In this document: positions 42,501 to 50,349 of the stretch, in pieces
How positions within the stretch are numbered: position 1 is the stretch's first letter
How the letters are laid out: every line of letters starts with the position of its first letter
Origin: JAMWDF01 sp964645405
GTDB lineage: Bacteria > Ratteibacteria > UBA8468 > B48-G9 > DSTR01
Direction of reading: 5' to 3'
DNA: 64,000 nucleotides
Assembly: GCA_964645405.1 (NCBI GenBank)
Contig: CAZYCA010000029.1
Span: 37,405 to 101,404, forward strand
The notes under the pieces: generated by a model
Database searches by the model: none
Seen by the model: only the letters and a program-made list of their open reading frames with translations
Told to the model about the DNA's origin: nothing
Program-made: the position numbers and the translations under genes

Positions 42501-43865
42501 GAAATCCTGGATGGGAAGATTGAATCTTTCTGCCTGTTCTTCCAGGAAAGAACCTGTACCGGCAGCGCAGATTTTGTTCATCTCAAAGTCCACCACCACA
42601 CCATCCTTCAGGTAGATGTACTTAGAATCCTGCCCACCAATTTCAAAGATGGTATCCACAGAGGTGTCAATATGGGCAGCTGCTGTCGCCTGGGCTGTAA
42701 TCTCGTTAACCACAGTGTCTGCACCCACCAGATCACCAATGAGATACCGACCGGAACCAGTAGTCCCGGCACATTTGATTTTAATCCTTTCCCCCAGTTG
42801 CTGATGAAGCAGAGCAATACCCTGTCTTACAGCCTCAATCGGACGACCACTGGTGCGCAGGTAAACTTTCGCCAGAAGGTTTTTATTGATATCTAAAGCG
42901 ACCACGTTGGTGCTGATGGAACCAACATCAATACCGATGGCTGCTTCTACTTTTTTCTGGACGTGAATGTTACTGGACCAGGAAACTGAGGGTAAAGAGG
43001 AGGAGACAATCTTCAGTTCTGGCAGGCTTTCTGCCTGGTAGGTGTACTGCTGCAGATGTTTCCGGAGAGATTCCTTTACGGTGAAAAGACTGATTTGCCC
43101 GGAAACATTCCTTCTTTTTAAGGCTAAAGCAGCACCAAGCGCTGAGACTGATTCCGGATGCTCTGGTATGGTGAAAGATTTCCCGGTTGTTTCTTCAAAA
43201 GCCTTAACAATAGCCCTGTTAAAGGCTACTCCGCCGCAGAAGACTATCGGTAGCAAGAAATCTTTCCCTTTAGCAATACCTGCCTTGAAACTTCGCACCA
43301 GAGCATAACAGAGACCCAGGGCAATCTCTTCATCCGGTGTCCCTTCCTGCTGGAGGTGAATCATATCAGATTTAGCGAAGACACTGCAGCGGCCAGCAAT
43401 GGTGGCTGGCCGCGCAGCTCTTAAAGCCAGCTGAGAAAATTCTTCTATGGAAAGGTTGAAACGGGAAGCCTGCTGTTCCAGGAAAGAGCCGGTACCAGCA
43501 GCACAGAGTTCATTCATACCATAATCATTACCCGCTAAATCAGCAAACCGGGAATGTTCTCCACCAATTTCTATTATGGTTTTTACCTGCGGCAGGATAG
43601 CTTTCGCCCCAGTAATCATTGCTTCAAACTCTGTGATGTAAACAGCCTGGAGCAAACCGGCTAACTGTTTCCCGGCACAACCGGTAAAAGCCAGGCCAGA
43701 AACAGTTTCCCGGCTTTTTGCCAGATTTTCTAAATCCTGGAGAATTACCTGGTAGGGCTGGCCATGGTGTCTGGTATAGGGCAGGAGAGAAAGCTTCCTG
43801 TTATCTTGCAGGAGTACCCTTTTCACGCTGATGGAGCCGATATCATAGGAGAGATACTGATCCAC
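39600..43865 (-). CDS. Giant acyl-CoA dehydratase activase (two BadF/HgdC-type ASKHA domains plus DUF2229)
   Basis: At 1421 residues this is the long form of the activator of 2-hydroxyacyl-CoA dehydratases, which uses ATP and a [4Fe-4S] cluster for low-potential electron transfer. ASKHA domain 1 (about 1-260) has SYDIGSISVKRV and LCAAGTGSFLEQQ; domain 2 (about 305-560) has GIDVGSISTNVV, IGGQDSKYI and ICAAGTGSFLEEQ. Both copies keep the second cluster cysteine (GRCSVF, ERCTVF). Near residue 590 is CQGCTNHCEI, followed by the DUF2229 region and a C-terminal part with CCDRN and GCGPDSF. No dehydratase subunits are in the window. In this context it could energise another redox enzyme or corrinoid protein. 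Confidence 0.9.
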   Translation of the reverse strand: MDQYLSYDIGSISVKRVLLQDNRKLSLLPYTRHHGQPYQVILQDLENLAKSRETVSGLAFTGCAGKQLAGLLQAVYITEFEAMITGAKAILPQVKTIIEIGGEHSRFADLAGNDYGMNELCAAGTGSFLEQQASRFNLSIEEFSQLALRAARPATIAGRCSVFAKSDMIHLQQEGTPDEEIALGLCYALVRSFKAGIAKGKDFLLPIVFCGGVAFNRAIVKAFEETTGKSFTIPEHPESVSALGAALALKRRNVSGQISLFTVKESLRKHLQQYTYQAESLPELKIVSSSLPSVSWSSNIHVQKKVEAAIGIDVGSISTNVVALDINKNLLAKVYLRTSGRPIEAVRQGIALLHQQLGERIKIKCAGTTGSGRYLIGDLVGADTVVNEITAQATAAAHIDTSVDTIFEIGGQDSKYIYLKDGVVVDFEMNKICAAGTGSFLEEQAERFNLPIQDFGNIALQAKKPINLGERCTVFMETNVYAHYQKGASIPDILAGLAYSIVTNYLNRVVGRKKIGQKIFFQGAVAFNKAVVAAFEQTLRRPIIVPQHHEVTGAIGAALVALRNPPEKTSFRGFAEIAALKYQQSSFECQGCTNHCEIKKVFVNQQVTLFYGGRCEKYEVGKTASKNIPDFFSRRNNFLFHAYQGKNPSEGIKIGLPLAMLNYEFYPFWKAFFTELGFPVVFSEETNKKIISDGLSFSAAEFCFPVKVTLGHILNLWNKQVDYLFLPVIRDMPCGLEKIEGTKRGSYTCPYVQAISQVAKSCLPLPPEKVLDPVINFSYREYARSYQLVQLGEKLGRKGKQIHKAIEAAYQAQKILRRKLKATGYNLLAGLPEDKIALVVLGRPYNCCDRNISLDIPNKLRNLGFWTLPMDYLPLESADIFSRWPNLYWEFGYRMMQAVEIIKKDKRLYPVYITNFGCGPDSFLLQYLEREINKPFLRIEIDEHTAGAGIITRCEAFADSLRNFRQLLPLALPEEKKHLQQKTFFHRKQNRKIFIPYMGDASLIAQSAFRALGLEAEVMYADQETLQLGRKYTLGKECYPFILTTGDMLKTLKYNDPDKIAFFMPLTYGPCRFGQYNRLQRIILQEAGYEKTPILSPGVPESSSFAKACGLSVVSGWRFFLVGMAGVIALDYLGKMLRKIRPYELNPGQTETVYQKTLLGLCQIIENSSQESLRSLHQKIRILLAAAKSEMEKIPCKNEDRPLIGLVGEIYVRNHPFSNNEIIRKIESLGGQVLLPPYAEWAYHTNATTRLDFAVKQKDLWRKLATNLHKSYPVMRNIFSHSFLLTLNRIIKFHLSSWHLQIEKEMKDFLQEEEPLDIYPVWDKAEPYVLKWFGEAALSIGKALEWNQKGLDGVVNVLPFTCLPGNIVTAVSKKVKADHALAWINLAYDGLEQATSETRLEAFFYQARQCHLARRKSNENS

Positions 43866-43991
43866 TTTTCCCTCCTTGCGGCACTATCCTTACCTGACTG
43901 ATGGCTTTGTTCTGCTCAGGGGATACTGGAGAAAAAAACCTTTTGAAAGAGCTATTCCTTTTTTCTCCGCCTGCAAGTTTTTGCAAAAATG

Positions 43992-45050
43992 CTACTGGCG
44001 ACAGGCTTCAATAAAGGCTTCAATATTTTCTATGGGTACTTCTGGTTCTAACACATGTGTGGGACCAAGAATTAAAGCCCCATCATAACCAAGAAGTCTT
44101 TTGTTTTCCTTCACCACCTGCCGGACCTGTTCCGGGGTACCAAAAGGCATCACACTCTGTGTCCCGATGGTTCCATCAAAAACAAGGTTCTGGCCATATT
44201 TCTTTTTCACAGAAACAACATCAAGACATTCTGGTTGCAGAGGATTCAGAATAGTCAAACCAATCTCTATCAGTTCCGGGATAATGGCTTCTATATTGCC
44301 ATCACTGTGATACCAGATCTGGATATCGGGTTTGATTGAACGGACTGCCTGGTAAATTTTTGCCCACCGGCTTTTGATGAAACGGCGCCACATCGGCAGG
44401 GAGAACATCAGCGACTTTTGATTGGCAACATCATCGCCTGTGATAATATAGTCCACTCCTGCCCTGGCACCAGAAGTAGCTATCGCCATCCTGGAAGCAG
44501 CAATCCGGTCTAAAATGCACTCACACCAGGCAGGTCTTTCCACCATATCCATCAGGAACTCCTGGTAACCACGAATCTGCCAGGATGTTTCATAGATATG
44601 GCCCACTGCTGTGCAGACTACATGACCCTGCTGATGAGCCTGGGCTACTTTTTCTTTCATCCCGGTTTCGTCATAACCACTGTCCGGGGGAAAGGGAAAA
44701 TTTTCTATCTCGGTTAGACTGGTAGCCTTCCGCAGAGGACTGATGTAACCGGTAAAATGGTAGTACTGTGCAGGAATCTCCAGCACACCACAGCTATTGA
44801 TGAAAGAACCAGGAACTTTTTCTATGTCTGTAAAATATCTGGAAAAATCTGGTCTATGCTCTGGAGCAACAGGGTTAACAGTGACCGGCTGGAACAAACC
44901 CATCATGGCTGTGATGGCTGCCGTGTCTTCTGTACGGTAATACTGCTTTAGCCGCTGCCAGAGCGCCGGTGTAAAGCTGGCATGGTAAAGGAAACGGTCA
45001 TGTTTCCGGTGCTGACAGGTTGCCTCAAAAATTTCTCTATCGCTGGCCAA
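43992..45050 (-). CDS. Uroporphyrinogen decarboxylase-fold protein (URO-D family)
   Basis: The 352-residue protein starts with TTG 45050, supported by GGGAGG with 6 bases between. It contains the URO-D-type stretches GVDYIITGDDVANQKSLMFS, FIKSRWAKIYQAVRS, WYHSDGNIEAIIPELIEIG, LNPLQPECLD and FDGTIGTQSVMPFGTPEQVR. HSDG replaces the HxCG zinc motif of the corrinoid methyltransferases, and the arginines of true HemE are not evident, so it belongs to the large group of uncharacterised URO-D-like proteins often found with sugar isomerase/epimerase genes. One such gene follows 19 bases upstream. The 126 bases at 43866-43991 hold nothing recognisable. Confidence 0.82.
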   Translation of the reverse strand: MASDREIFEATCQHRKHDRFLYHASFTPALWQRLKQYYRTEDTAAITAMMGLFQPVTVNPVAPEHRPDFSRYFTDIEKVPGSFINSCGVLEIPAQYYHFTGYISPLRKATSLTEIENFPFPPDSGYDETGMKEKVAQAHQQGHVVCTAVGHIYETSWQIRGYQEFLMDMVERPAWCECILDRIAASRMAIATSGARAGVDYIITGDDVANQKSLMFSLPMWRRFIKSRWAKIYQAVRSIKPDIQIWYHSDGNIEAIIPELIEIGLTILNPLQPECLDVVSVKKKYGQNLVFDGTIGTQSVMPFGTPEQVRQVVKENKRLLGYDGALILGPTHVLEPEVPIENIEAFIEACRQ

Positions 45051-45069
45051 ATACTACCTCCCGGATGAC

Positions 45070-45885
45070 TCAGATACCGATTTCTTTTTCCATTTTCCTC
45101 AAAAAATCCCTGGCTTTGATGATATCAGCTGCGGGATTATCCCCGACTTCCCTTTCAATGGTGAAAAACCCCTCATAGCCAATTTCTTTCATCACACAGA
45201 GATACTCAGGAAAGTTTACATCCCCTTCTCCTAACGGTAGCTCCTGCCACCAGGGCGATTGCTTACGGACAAATCTGTCCCGCAACATCCGGCCGTCCTT
45301 GGCATGGGTATGGACGATATAAGAGGCTAAAGTTCTGGCAGCCTGGGCAGCTGGGTCATCAGAAACCATTACTAAATTTGCCGGGTCAAAATTTACTTTC
45401 AATCCAGGGTTAGCCAGTGTGTCCAGAAGTTTCTTCAGCACCACAGCGGGTTCCGGACCGGTTTCTGTGGCTAAAAAAACACCACGACAAGCAGCATAGT
45501 TACCGATTTCCGGTAAAGCCTGGCAGAGATACTTCCAGGCAGGAGCCTGTGTGTCTGCTGGCACTACCCCGATATGGGTGGTAACCACATTGGTTCCTAA
45601 ATCCACAGCCAAATCAACTACCTCTTTGGTACGGCTGACTACAAAATCAAGTTTCGCCGGATCAGTGAAACCATGGCCAAAATCTCCTACCAGGGCAGAA
45701 AACTTGAGTCCTAAACTTTCTACAAAGTGTCGTAAGTCCTGTCTGCCAGTCCTGGTAAGATTTTTCGGGTCAAGCTCCCCTCTGGTGGCATAAGGCTGAA
45801 TACCTTCAATCTTCAGCTCAGCTGCCTTCTTAATCCCTTCCCGGATAGGTAAACGGAAACAGTCCGGTATAACACCAATCTTCAT
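45070..45885 (-). CDS. Sugar phosphate isomerase/epimerase-like TIM-barrel protein
   Basis: The 271 residues match the xylose-isomerase-like/AP-endonuclease-2 fold: KIGVIPDCFRLPIREGIKKA at the start, VVTTHIGVVP, ATETGPEPAVVLKKLL, VNFDPANLVM, IVHTHAKDG and LPLGEGDVNFPEYL, ending TIEREVG. Conserved E, D, H and E positions should bind a divalent metal. Members isomerise or epimerise sugars, inositols or related ketones; the substrate here is unknown. ATG 45885 overlaps the ferredoxin stop, and the URO-D-like gene follows. Confidence 0.85.
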   Translation of the reverse strand: MKIGVIPDCFRLPIREGIKKAAELKIEGIQPYATRGELDPKNLTRTGRQDLRHFVESLGLKFSALVGDFGHGFTDPAKLDFVVSRTKEVVDLAVDLGTNVVTTHIGVVPADTQAPAWKYLCQALPEIGNYAACRGVFLATETGPEPAVVLKKLLDTLANPGLKVNFDPANLVMVSDDPAAQAARTLASYIVHTHAKDGRMLRDRFVRKQSPWWQELPLGEGDVNFPEYLCVMKEIGYEGFFTIEREVGDNPAADIIKARDFLRKMEKEIGI

Positions 45886-46118
45886 TCTTCCCCCTTTGTT
45901 AGAATTTTCTTCTTCCCCTCCTGATACAACTCAATGGCAACATCTGGACAGATGATAACACACCGGCGGCAACCGGTGCAGTTTTGCTGCAGTTGGGGTT
46001 CCACAAAATGGTATCCGCTCTGGTTAAAAGAGGTGGATAACCGGAAAACATGGGCGGGACAGTTTTCCACACAGAGCAAACATCCCTTACACCTTTCCGG
46101 ATGTACCACGACTTTCAT
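45882..46118 (-). CDS. Ferredoxin with two 4Fe-4S clusters (2-oxoacid oxidoreductase delta-subunit type)
   Basis: The 78-residue protein has two cluster motifs: CKGCLLCVENC and CTGCRRCVIIC, each followed by P. The spacing of 30 or so residues between motifs resembles KorD/PorD-type delta subunits more than clostridial ferredoxin. No alpha, beta or gamma oxidoreductase subunits are next to it, so it may be a free electron carrier, perhaps for the CoA activase at 39600. GAGGAGG lies 4 bases before ATG 46118. It overlaps the end of the NAD kinase gene by 32 bases. Confidence 0.9.
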   Translation of the reverse strand: MKVVVHPERCKGCLLCVENCPAHVFRLSTSFNQSGYHFVEPQLQQNCTGCRRCVIICPDVAIELYQEGKKKILTKGEE

Positions 46119-46950
46119 GATTCCTCCTCAGGGAAGAGAGCGGCCACCCAAACTTCTCTTCCAGGCGCTGGAAAAAACTGGTTTCTTCATCAAAGACCAA
46201 TCTGGCTTTTTTTTCAGCTGGAGTTACCAGAAGTTTATCTCCAGGTAGAACAACACATTCTCTCTGTCCGTCACAGACCAGGGTGCAGGCAGCAGATACT
46301 GTAACCTCCAGTCTGGATTCCGCAGGTAAAACCAGAGGTCTGGCAGAAGTAGCATAGGGACAGACTGCTACCACCAGGATTAAACATTGTTCCGGGGAAA
46401 TAACCGGACCCCCTGCAGCCAGGGCATGAGCAGTAGAACCAGTAGGGGTGGCAAAAATGATAGCGTCAGCCCGTACTCTGATTAAATCTTCTTCCTCCTT
46501 GCGGACAGAAATTTCTACAATCCGGATACCACGGCGGCTTAAGATTACTTCGTTGAGACAGAAATCTTTCTGGACAGTTTTCTTCTCCCTGATGAGACGC
46601 GCCTGCAGAAGCATTCTTTCAGAAACATGGTAATGGCCAGAAAGGATTTTCTCCAGCCTTTCTTCCAGACCATCTACCTGGTTGGTGAGAAAACCCACCT
46701 TGCCAAACTTTAACCCAAAGATAAGGGTGGAACTGGATTTGGTAGCATGAACCCCTTTCAGAAGTGTTCCGTCTCCACCTAAAGTCAGAAGTAAATCCGT
46801 TTGTTCAGTCGGTTTTTTTTCTATCAGGATACCACGGGAAGATAACAGTTGCTGTATTTTCTGGCAACTCTTTTGTGCACCCGGAACATTGTGGTTGACC
46901 AGTAAAGCGACTTTTCTAATCATATCTTTTATTTTAACATACCAGGCCAT
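46087..46950 (-). CDS. nadK: NAD kinase
   Basis: NadK phosphorylates NAD to NADP. Motifs are LLLTLGGDGTLLKG, the NE motif in DFCLNEVIL, and TPTGSTAHALAAGGPV. The start at 46950 (287 residues) has AAGGA 5 bases upstream; an internal ATG at 46923 would give the more usual beginning MIRKVALLVN, but with a weaker ribosome site. The protein is otherwise of normal size. It heads the minus-strand set nadK-ferredoxin-isomerase-URO-D and is divergent from the metallophosphoesterase gene. Confidence 0.93.
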   Translation of the reverse strand: MAWYVKIKDMIRKVALLVNHNVPGAQKSCQKIQQLLSSRGILIEKKPTEQTDLLLTLGGDGTLLKGVHATKSSSTLIFGLKFGKVGFLTNQVDGLEERLEKILSGHYHVSERMLLQARLIREKKTVQKDFCLNEVILSRRGIRIVEISVRKEEEDLIRVRADAIIFATPTGSTAHALAAGGPVISPEQCLILVVAVCPYATSARPLVLPAESRLEVTVSAACTLVCDGQRECVVLPGDKLLVTPAEKKARLVFDEETSFFQRLEEKFGWPLSSLRRNHESRGTSGKV

Positions 46951-46952
46951 AG

Positions 46953-46981
46953 TTGTCCTTAATCAGGAATTAAGGCATAAT
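46953..46981 (+). promoter_or_regulatory. Candidate promoter for the metallophosphoesterase gene
   Basis: TTGTCC (46953-46958) and CATAAT (46976-46981; 5 of 6) are 17 bases apart in the nadK divergent gap. The predicted start leaves a 5' leader of about 16 bases before ATG 47004. Confidence 0.35.
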
Positions 46982-47003
46982 AACACAGGACACAAGGGAA
47001 AAA

Positions 47004-48755
47004 ATGGCAGGGATTAAAAGGATGTGTTTTTTTCAGTTGTGTTTCTTCCTTCTTTCTGTCCAGATAGGATTTCTTTTCAGCGAGGAAAAAGTACCACTTT
47101 GCCGGATAGGAGTAATCTCCACTCCTTATATTACCGCTCAGACAGAACAACAACTTGGACCCAGGAGAAGTTTTCTCACAAAAACCGGACCATCAGGGTT
47201 GGCTGAGGCTTTCCGCTTAGCCGAAGAACAGAAGATATCAACCCTGATTATACTGGGAGATTTAACCTGGACTGGTTCAGAAGCAGATGTGGAGAAGTTA
47301 AAAGGCTTACTGGAAAAATTTCCTGGTGAGATTTTACTGGTTCCCGGACAAAAAGATTTGACAGAAAACCCGGAAAACCTGACCAGAATTTTAGGACCAA
47401 AATATAGCTGTGGTCTCAGATACACAGGAGAAATTAACAGAGTCCGCCTTGTTTTTAACGCCTTACCGCTGGAAAACAGTCAGCAACAGGAAAGTTTTCT
47501 GGACTACCTGGGAAAAGAAGCAACTTCCCAGGCGCAAGCGCTCTTACTCTTTGGCCAGATAGACAAAATTCTGAAGTTACCGAGCTTTCAACGGAAAGTA
47601 GCTGATGTGAAATTGGCTGCGGCTATTATCCCGGGGCATAGCCACAACTGTGACCTGACGGATTCTTTACCTGTCTGGAGTGCCCCTACAGCAAGCTGGT
47701 CCGATGAAGGTAATGCTTTAGGTATCATCAGCGTTTTTCCAGAAAAACTGGAACTGGCTCTTTACAGAAAGGACCAGCCCCTCCAGGTTTTAACAGTGCC
47801 CAATCCGGTGAAAGCAGCAAGGCTGGATGCCAGAAAGGATACCTATCTTCTTCCTCCCTACAGTGAAGACTTAGCCCGGAAACCAGAACTGACCTTTGTT
47901 GTCTCCGGTGACCCGCAGTTTGACGATTTAACTGAGGAAAAATACAGAAACCGTTTTTCTGCTGTAAAAATCATGAATGAAGCCTTAGTCCAGGAAGTAA
48001 ACCGGCTGAAGCCAGATTTAATTTTCATCGCAGGGGATTTAACCAACAAGCATACCCTGACAGAATGGAAACTTTTTGTAGATACCTATCAGCAGTTAAC
48101 CATCCCGGCTTATCCCTTAGCCGGTAACCATGACCGGCTGGCAGGGGCAGAGCTGGAGGAAATAGCAAAGAAAGATGAAGGTTTTACTGAAAGTCTGGGA
48201 GAAAAGGGCTACAGTGGCGCCCTGGCTCTTTTTCAATTTTTCACCCGGGGATTTCCTTCTGCTGGGAAAACCTATTACACAGTGGAAAAAAAGGATTGTG
48301 CCTTTATCTGTCTTGATTCTTCAGCCATGGATACGGAAAACGGCGGCCTGGGTAGCCAGCAACTTGCCTGGCTGGAAAAAGAGCTGGAAAGAACCAAAAA
48401 TTTTAAGCATGTTTTCATCCTCAGCCACTATCCCGTTTACCAGCCCTTTGGCAATACTGGTCTTCCTGCCTACCAGCCGGAAAGGGAGAAAATTCTTTCT
48501 CTTCTGAAGAAATACAGAGTAGCTGGGTTTTTCTGCGGACACAGGCATTTTTCTGCTTCCTCTCTGATAGAGGGAACTTTCCATCTAATAGCTGATGATT
48601 TTTGCTGGGGCGAGTACACTTCTTACTGGATTATCCATGTTTTCCCGGAGAAAATTGTTTACTGCTGGAAGCCGTTTCAGGCCCCCAGACACGGCCTGAA
48701 ATCTCTCTATGAAAGGATAATCGTTCCAGAACCCAGAGCCGGGAAAGGTAACTGA
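47004..48755 (+). CDS. Secreted metallophosphoesterase with a degenerate duplicate N-terminal domain
   Basis: The 583-residue protein has an N-terminal signal peptide (hydrophobic stretch CFFQLCFFLLSVQIGFLFS, cleavage near S-EE). The C-terminal domain from about residue 300 has a full calcineurin-like metal set: GDPQFDD, IAGDLTN, AGNHDR, LSHYPVYQP and CGHRHFS. The N-terminal half repeats the layout in weaker form: ILGDLTWTG, VPGQKD for GNHD, LLFGQID and PGHSHN, so the first copy has lost ligands and is probably structural. The protein should act outside the cytoplasm on phosphoesters; the substrate is not known. It opens the plus-strand secreted-protein region. Confidence 0.85.
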   Translation: MAGIKRMCFFQLCFFLLSVQIGFLFSEEKVPLCRIGVISTPYITAQTEQQLGPRRSFLTKTGPSGLAEAFRLAEEQKISTLIILGDLTWTGSEADVEKLKGLLEKFPGEILLVPGQKDLTENPENLTRILGPKYSCGLRYTGEINRVRLVFNALPLENSQQQESFLDYLGKEATSQAQALLLFGQIDKILKLPSFQRKVADVKLAAAIIPGHSHNCDLTDSLPVWSAPTASWSDEGNALGIISVFPEKLELALYRKDQPLQVLTVPNPVKAARLDARKDTYLLPPYSEDLARKPELTFVVSGDPQFDDLTEEKYRNRFSAVKIMNEALVQEVNRLKPDLIFIAGDLTNKHTLTEWKLFVDTYQQLTIPAYPLAGNHDRLAGAELEEIAKKDEGFTESLGEKGYSGALALFQFFTRGFPSAGKTYYTVEKKDCAFICLDSSAMDTENGGLGSQQLAWLEKELERTKNFKHVFILSHYPVYQPFGNTGLPAYQPEREKILSLLKKYRVAGFFCGHRHFSASSLIEGTFHLIADDFCWGEYTSYWIIHVFPEKIVYCWKPFQAPRHGLKSLYERIIVPEPRAGKGN

Positions 48756-48771
48756 ACGATGTGTCTACCTT

Positions 48772-48792
48772 TGTCAAGTCTGCAACTTGACA
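48772..48792. promoter_or_regulatory. Inverted repeat overlapping the prepilin promoter; candidate operator
   Basis: TGTCAAGT (48772-48779) and ACTTGACA (48785-48792) form a perfect 8-base inverted repeat with a 5-base centre. The right arm contains the whole -35 hexamer of the promoter at 48787, the expected place for a repressor site. It lies 16 bases after the metallophosphoesterase stop; without a T tract it is not a typical terminator. Confidence 0.5.
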
Positions 48793-48815
48793 TATTCAGG
48801 ATAATGTGTTAGAAT
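48787..48815 (+). promoter_or_regulatory. Strong sigma-70 promoter for the prepilin pair
   Basis: TTGACA (48787-48792) is perfect and TAGAAT (48810-48815) matches at 5 of 6, with the optimal 17-base spacer. Transcription near 48822 would give a leader of about 28 bases with GAGGAGG before ATG 48850. Confidence 0.65.
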
Positions 48816-48849
48816 TAAAACGCAAAATCGACAAACGAGGAGGCAAAAA

Positions 48850-49491
48850 ATGGGAAAAAAGCAAGGTTTCACTTTGATTGAACTTCTGGTAGTCATTGCT
48901 ATCATTGCCATTCTGGCTGCGTTGCTTTTACCAGCCCTTTCCCGGGCCAGAGAAAGAGCCCGCTTAACCAACTGTTTAGGTAATTTGAAACAGATTGGTC
49001 TGGCGATGAGAATGTATGCTGATGATAATGATGGCTGGCTTCCCCAGTGGAGTTCTCTTAATGGTAATATCAGCTGGTACACCAATCTCATTGGTTATAA
49101 AGGTACCACCAAAATCGGTCCAGAATATGTCAAACCCAACCTTTTCTTGTGTCCTTCTGCAAAAAAGCAAAGTTTTGTACCTCAGTATGGCTGGAACTAC
49201 CGCAGTCTGGGTGGTTCTGCTGCCAGCAGAAAGTATACAGATTTTGAGAAACCTGACCGCATTTTTCTTTTAATGGACTGCAAAAGTGTGGGTCTGGTCG
49301 GTCCTGTCTCCGGTGAGATTAATAACTGGTGTGACTGGTACCGGCATACACCTATTCCTGTTGGTCCGACTGATTCTTACGGTATCCACCTGGAATGCCG
49401 GGCTAACTTTCTTTTTGTGGACGGTCATGTCCGGACTCTTGCCAGGAAAGACTGTGGCAATAGTAGCAGTACTTATCCCTGGGGATACTAA
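48850..49491 (+). CDS. Prepilin-like protein, DUF1559 style, copy 1
   Basis: The 213-residue protein begins MGKKQGFTLIELLVVIAIIA: a short leader, cleavage after G6, F+1, E+5 and one hydrophobic helix, so it is processed by prepilin peptidase. Then RARERARLTNCLGNLKQIGL and MYADDNDGWLPQ, and near the end ANFLFVDGHVRTLARKD, the H-x-DG-type C-terminal signature seen in the abundant prepilin-like proteins of Planctomycetes and Lentisphaerae. GAGGAGG precedes ATG 48850 and a near-consensus promoter stands upstream. The second copy follows after 17 bases. The exact surface role is unknown; expression is probably high. Confidence 0.92.
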   Translation: MGKKQGFTLIELLVVIAIIAILAALLLPALSRARERARLTNCLGNLKQIGLAMRMYADDNDGWLPQWSSLNGNISWYTNLIGYKGTTKIGPEYVKPNLFLCPSAKKQSFVPQYGWNYRSLGGSAASRKYTDFEKPDRIFLLMDCKSVGLVGPVSGEINNWCDWYRHTPIPVGPTDSYGIHLECRANFLFVDGHVRTLARKDCGNSSSTYPWGY

Positions 49492-49508
49492 ACGCCAAGG
49501 AGGTCAAG

Positions 49509-50294
49509 ATGAAAAAACAAGGTTTTACTTTGATAGAACTTCTGGTAGTCATTGCCATCATTGCCATTCTGGCTGCCTTGATTTTACCGACCCTGACCAA
49601 AGCCAGGGAAAGAGCGAACCAGGCTGCCTGCATCAACAACCTGAAGCAGTTATATGTAGCCATGTGTATGTATGCTAACGACTATGATGAATGGTTTCCC
49701 ATTGACAAAGATAGAAGTTTGAGGCTGCCTAATCCTTCCTATCCAGACCAGGCGCCATTGCAGGCTACGGTCAAAGGTTCCCTGGCTCTTCTTTATCCCC
49801 GGTATGCTCCAAGTTTTAAGGTCTTTGTCTGCCCTGGTGGCAGCCGTTCTGCAGCCACAGATTTAGCTGATTTCACTGCCTATCATAACTATAACAACCG
49901 CTGCAGTTACTGGTATGCTGTTGGTTTCCGGGTCAATGAACTTCCCAAAATTCAGCAAAACAATCTTCTTGGTCTTCTCGGTGACAGGCATTACAATGAA
50001 CTGTATCTGGGGCAGACCAGTCCTTACTCCGACCCCTATACTGAATCAGCCAACCCTGGTTACGCGGCTATCTACTGGAATGGTCATTACTTTTATGACC
50101 GGGCAACAGGTACCCAATCAGAGCATGGCCGGGCAGGGGTTAACATCCTTTATGTTTATGGTAATGTGGAATGGTGTCCGGGAAGATACCATTATGCTCA
50201 GTACAGTGCTTATACACCCGCATTTACTCTACCCTGTGTAAATACCAATCGTGGGAATATCACCAAACAGTGGTATACCATCCGCGGCTGGTAA
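49509..50294 (+). CDS. Prepilin-like protein, DUF1559 style, copy 2
   Basis: The 261-residue protein has the same N-terminus (MKKQGFTLIELLVVIAIIAI) and the same following block (KARERANQAACINNLKQLYV, MYANDYDEWFP) as its neighbour; the first 60 or so bases of the two genes are almost identical. The middle differs and is rich in Y, N and S. The C-terminal signature is changed from VDGHV to ILYVYGNVEW. AAGGAGG precedes ATG 49509. It shares the promoter of copy 1. It is probably a second subunit with a different exposed domain. Confidence 0.92.
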   Translation: MKKQGFTLIELLVVIAIIAILAALILPTLTKARERANQAACINNLKQLYVAMCMYANDYDEWFPIDKDRSLRLPNPSYPDQAPLQATVKGSLALLYPRYAPSFKVFVCPGGSRSAATDLADFTAYHNYNNRCSYWYAVGFRVNELPKIQQNNLLGLLGDRHYNELYLGQTSPYSDPYTESANPGYAAIYWNGHYFYDRATGTQSEHGRAGVNILYVYGNVEWCPGRYHYAQYSAYTPAFTLPCVNTNRGNITKQWYTIRGW

Positions 50295-50349
50295 TTGTTT
50301 CTTTTCTGAGGGAAAGAGAATCGGATAAATACTGCCTTAAGTCAGAAAA

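Noticed and set aside
42672..42896. Several plus-strand frames inside the CoA activase gene
   Set aside because: They overlap a well-supported conserved gene on the other strand and resemble no protein.
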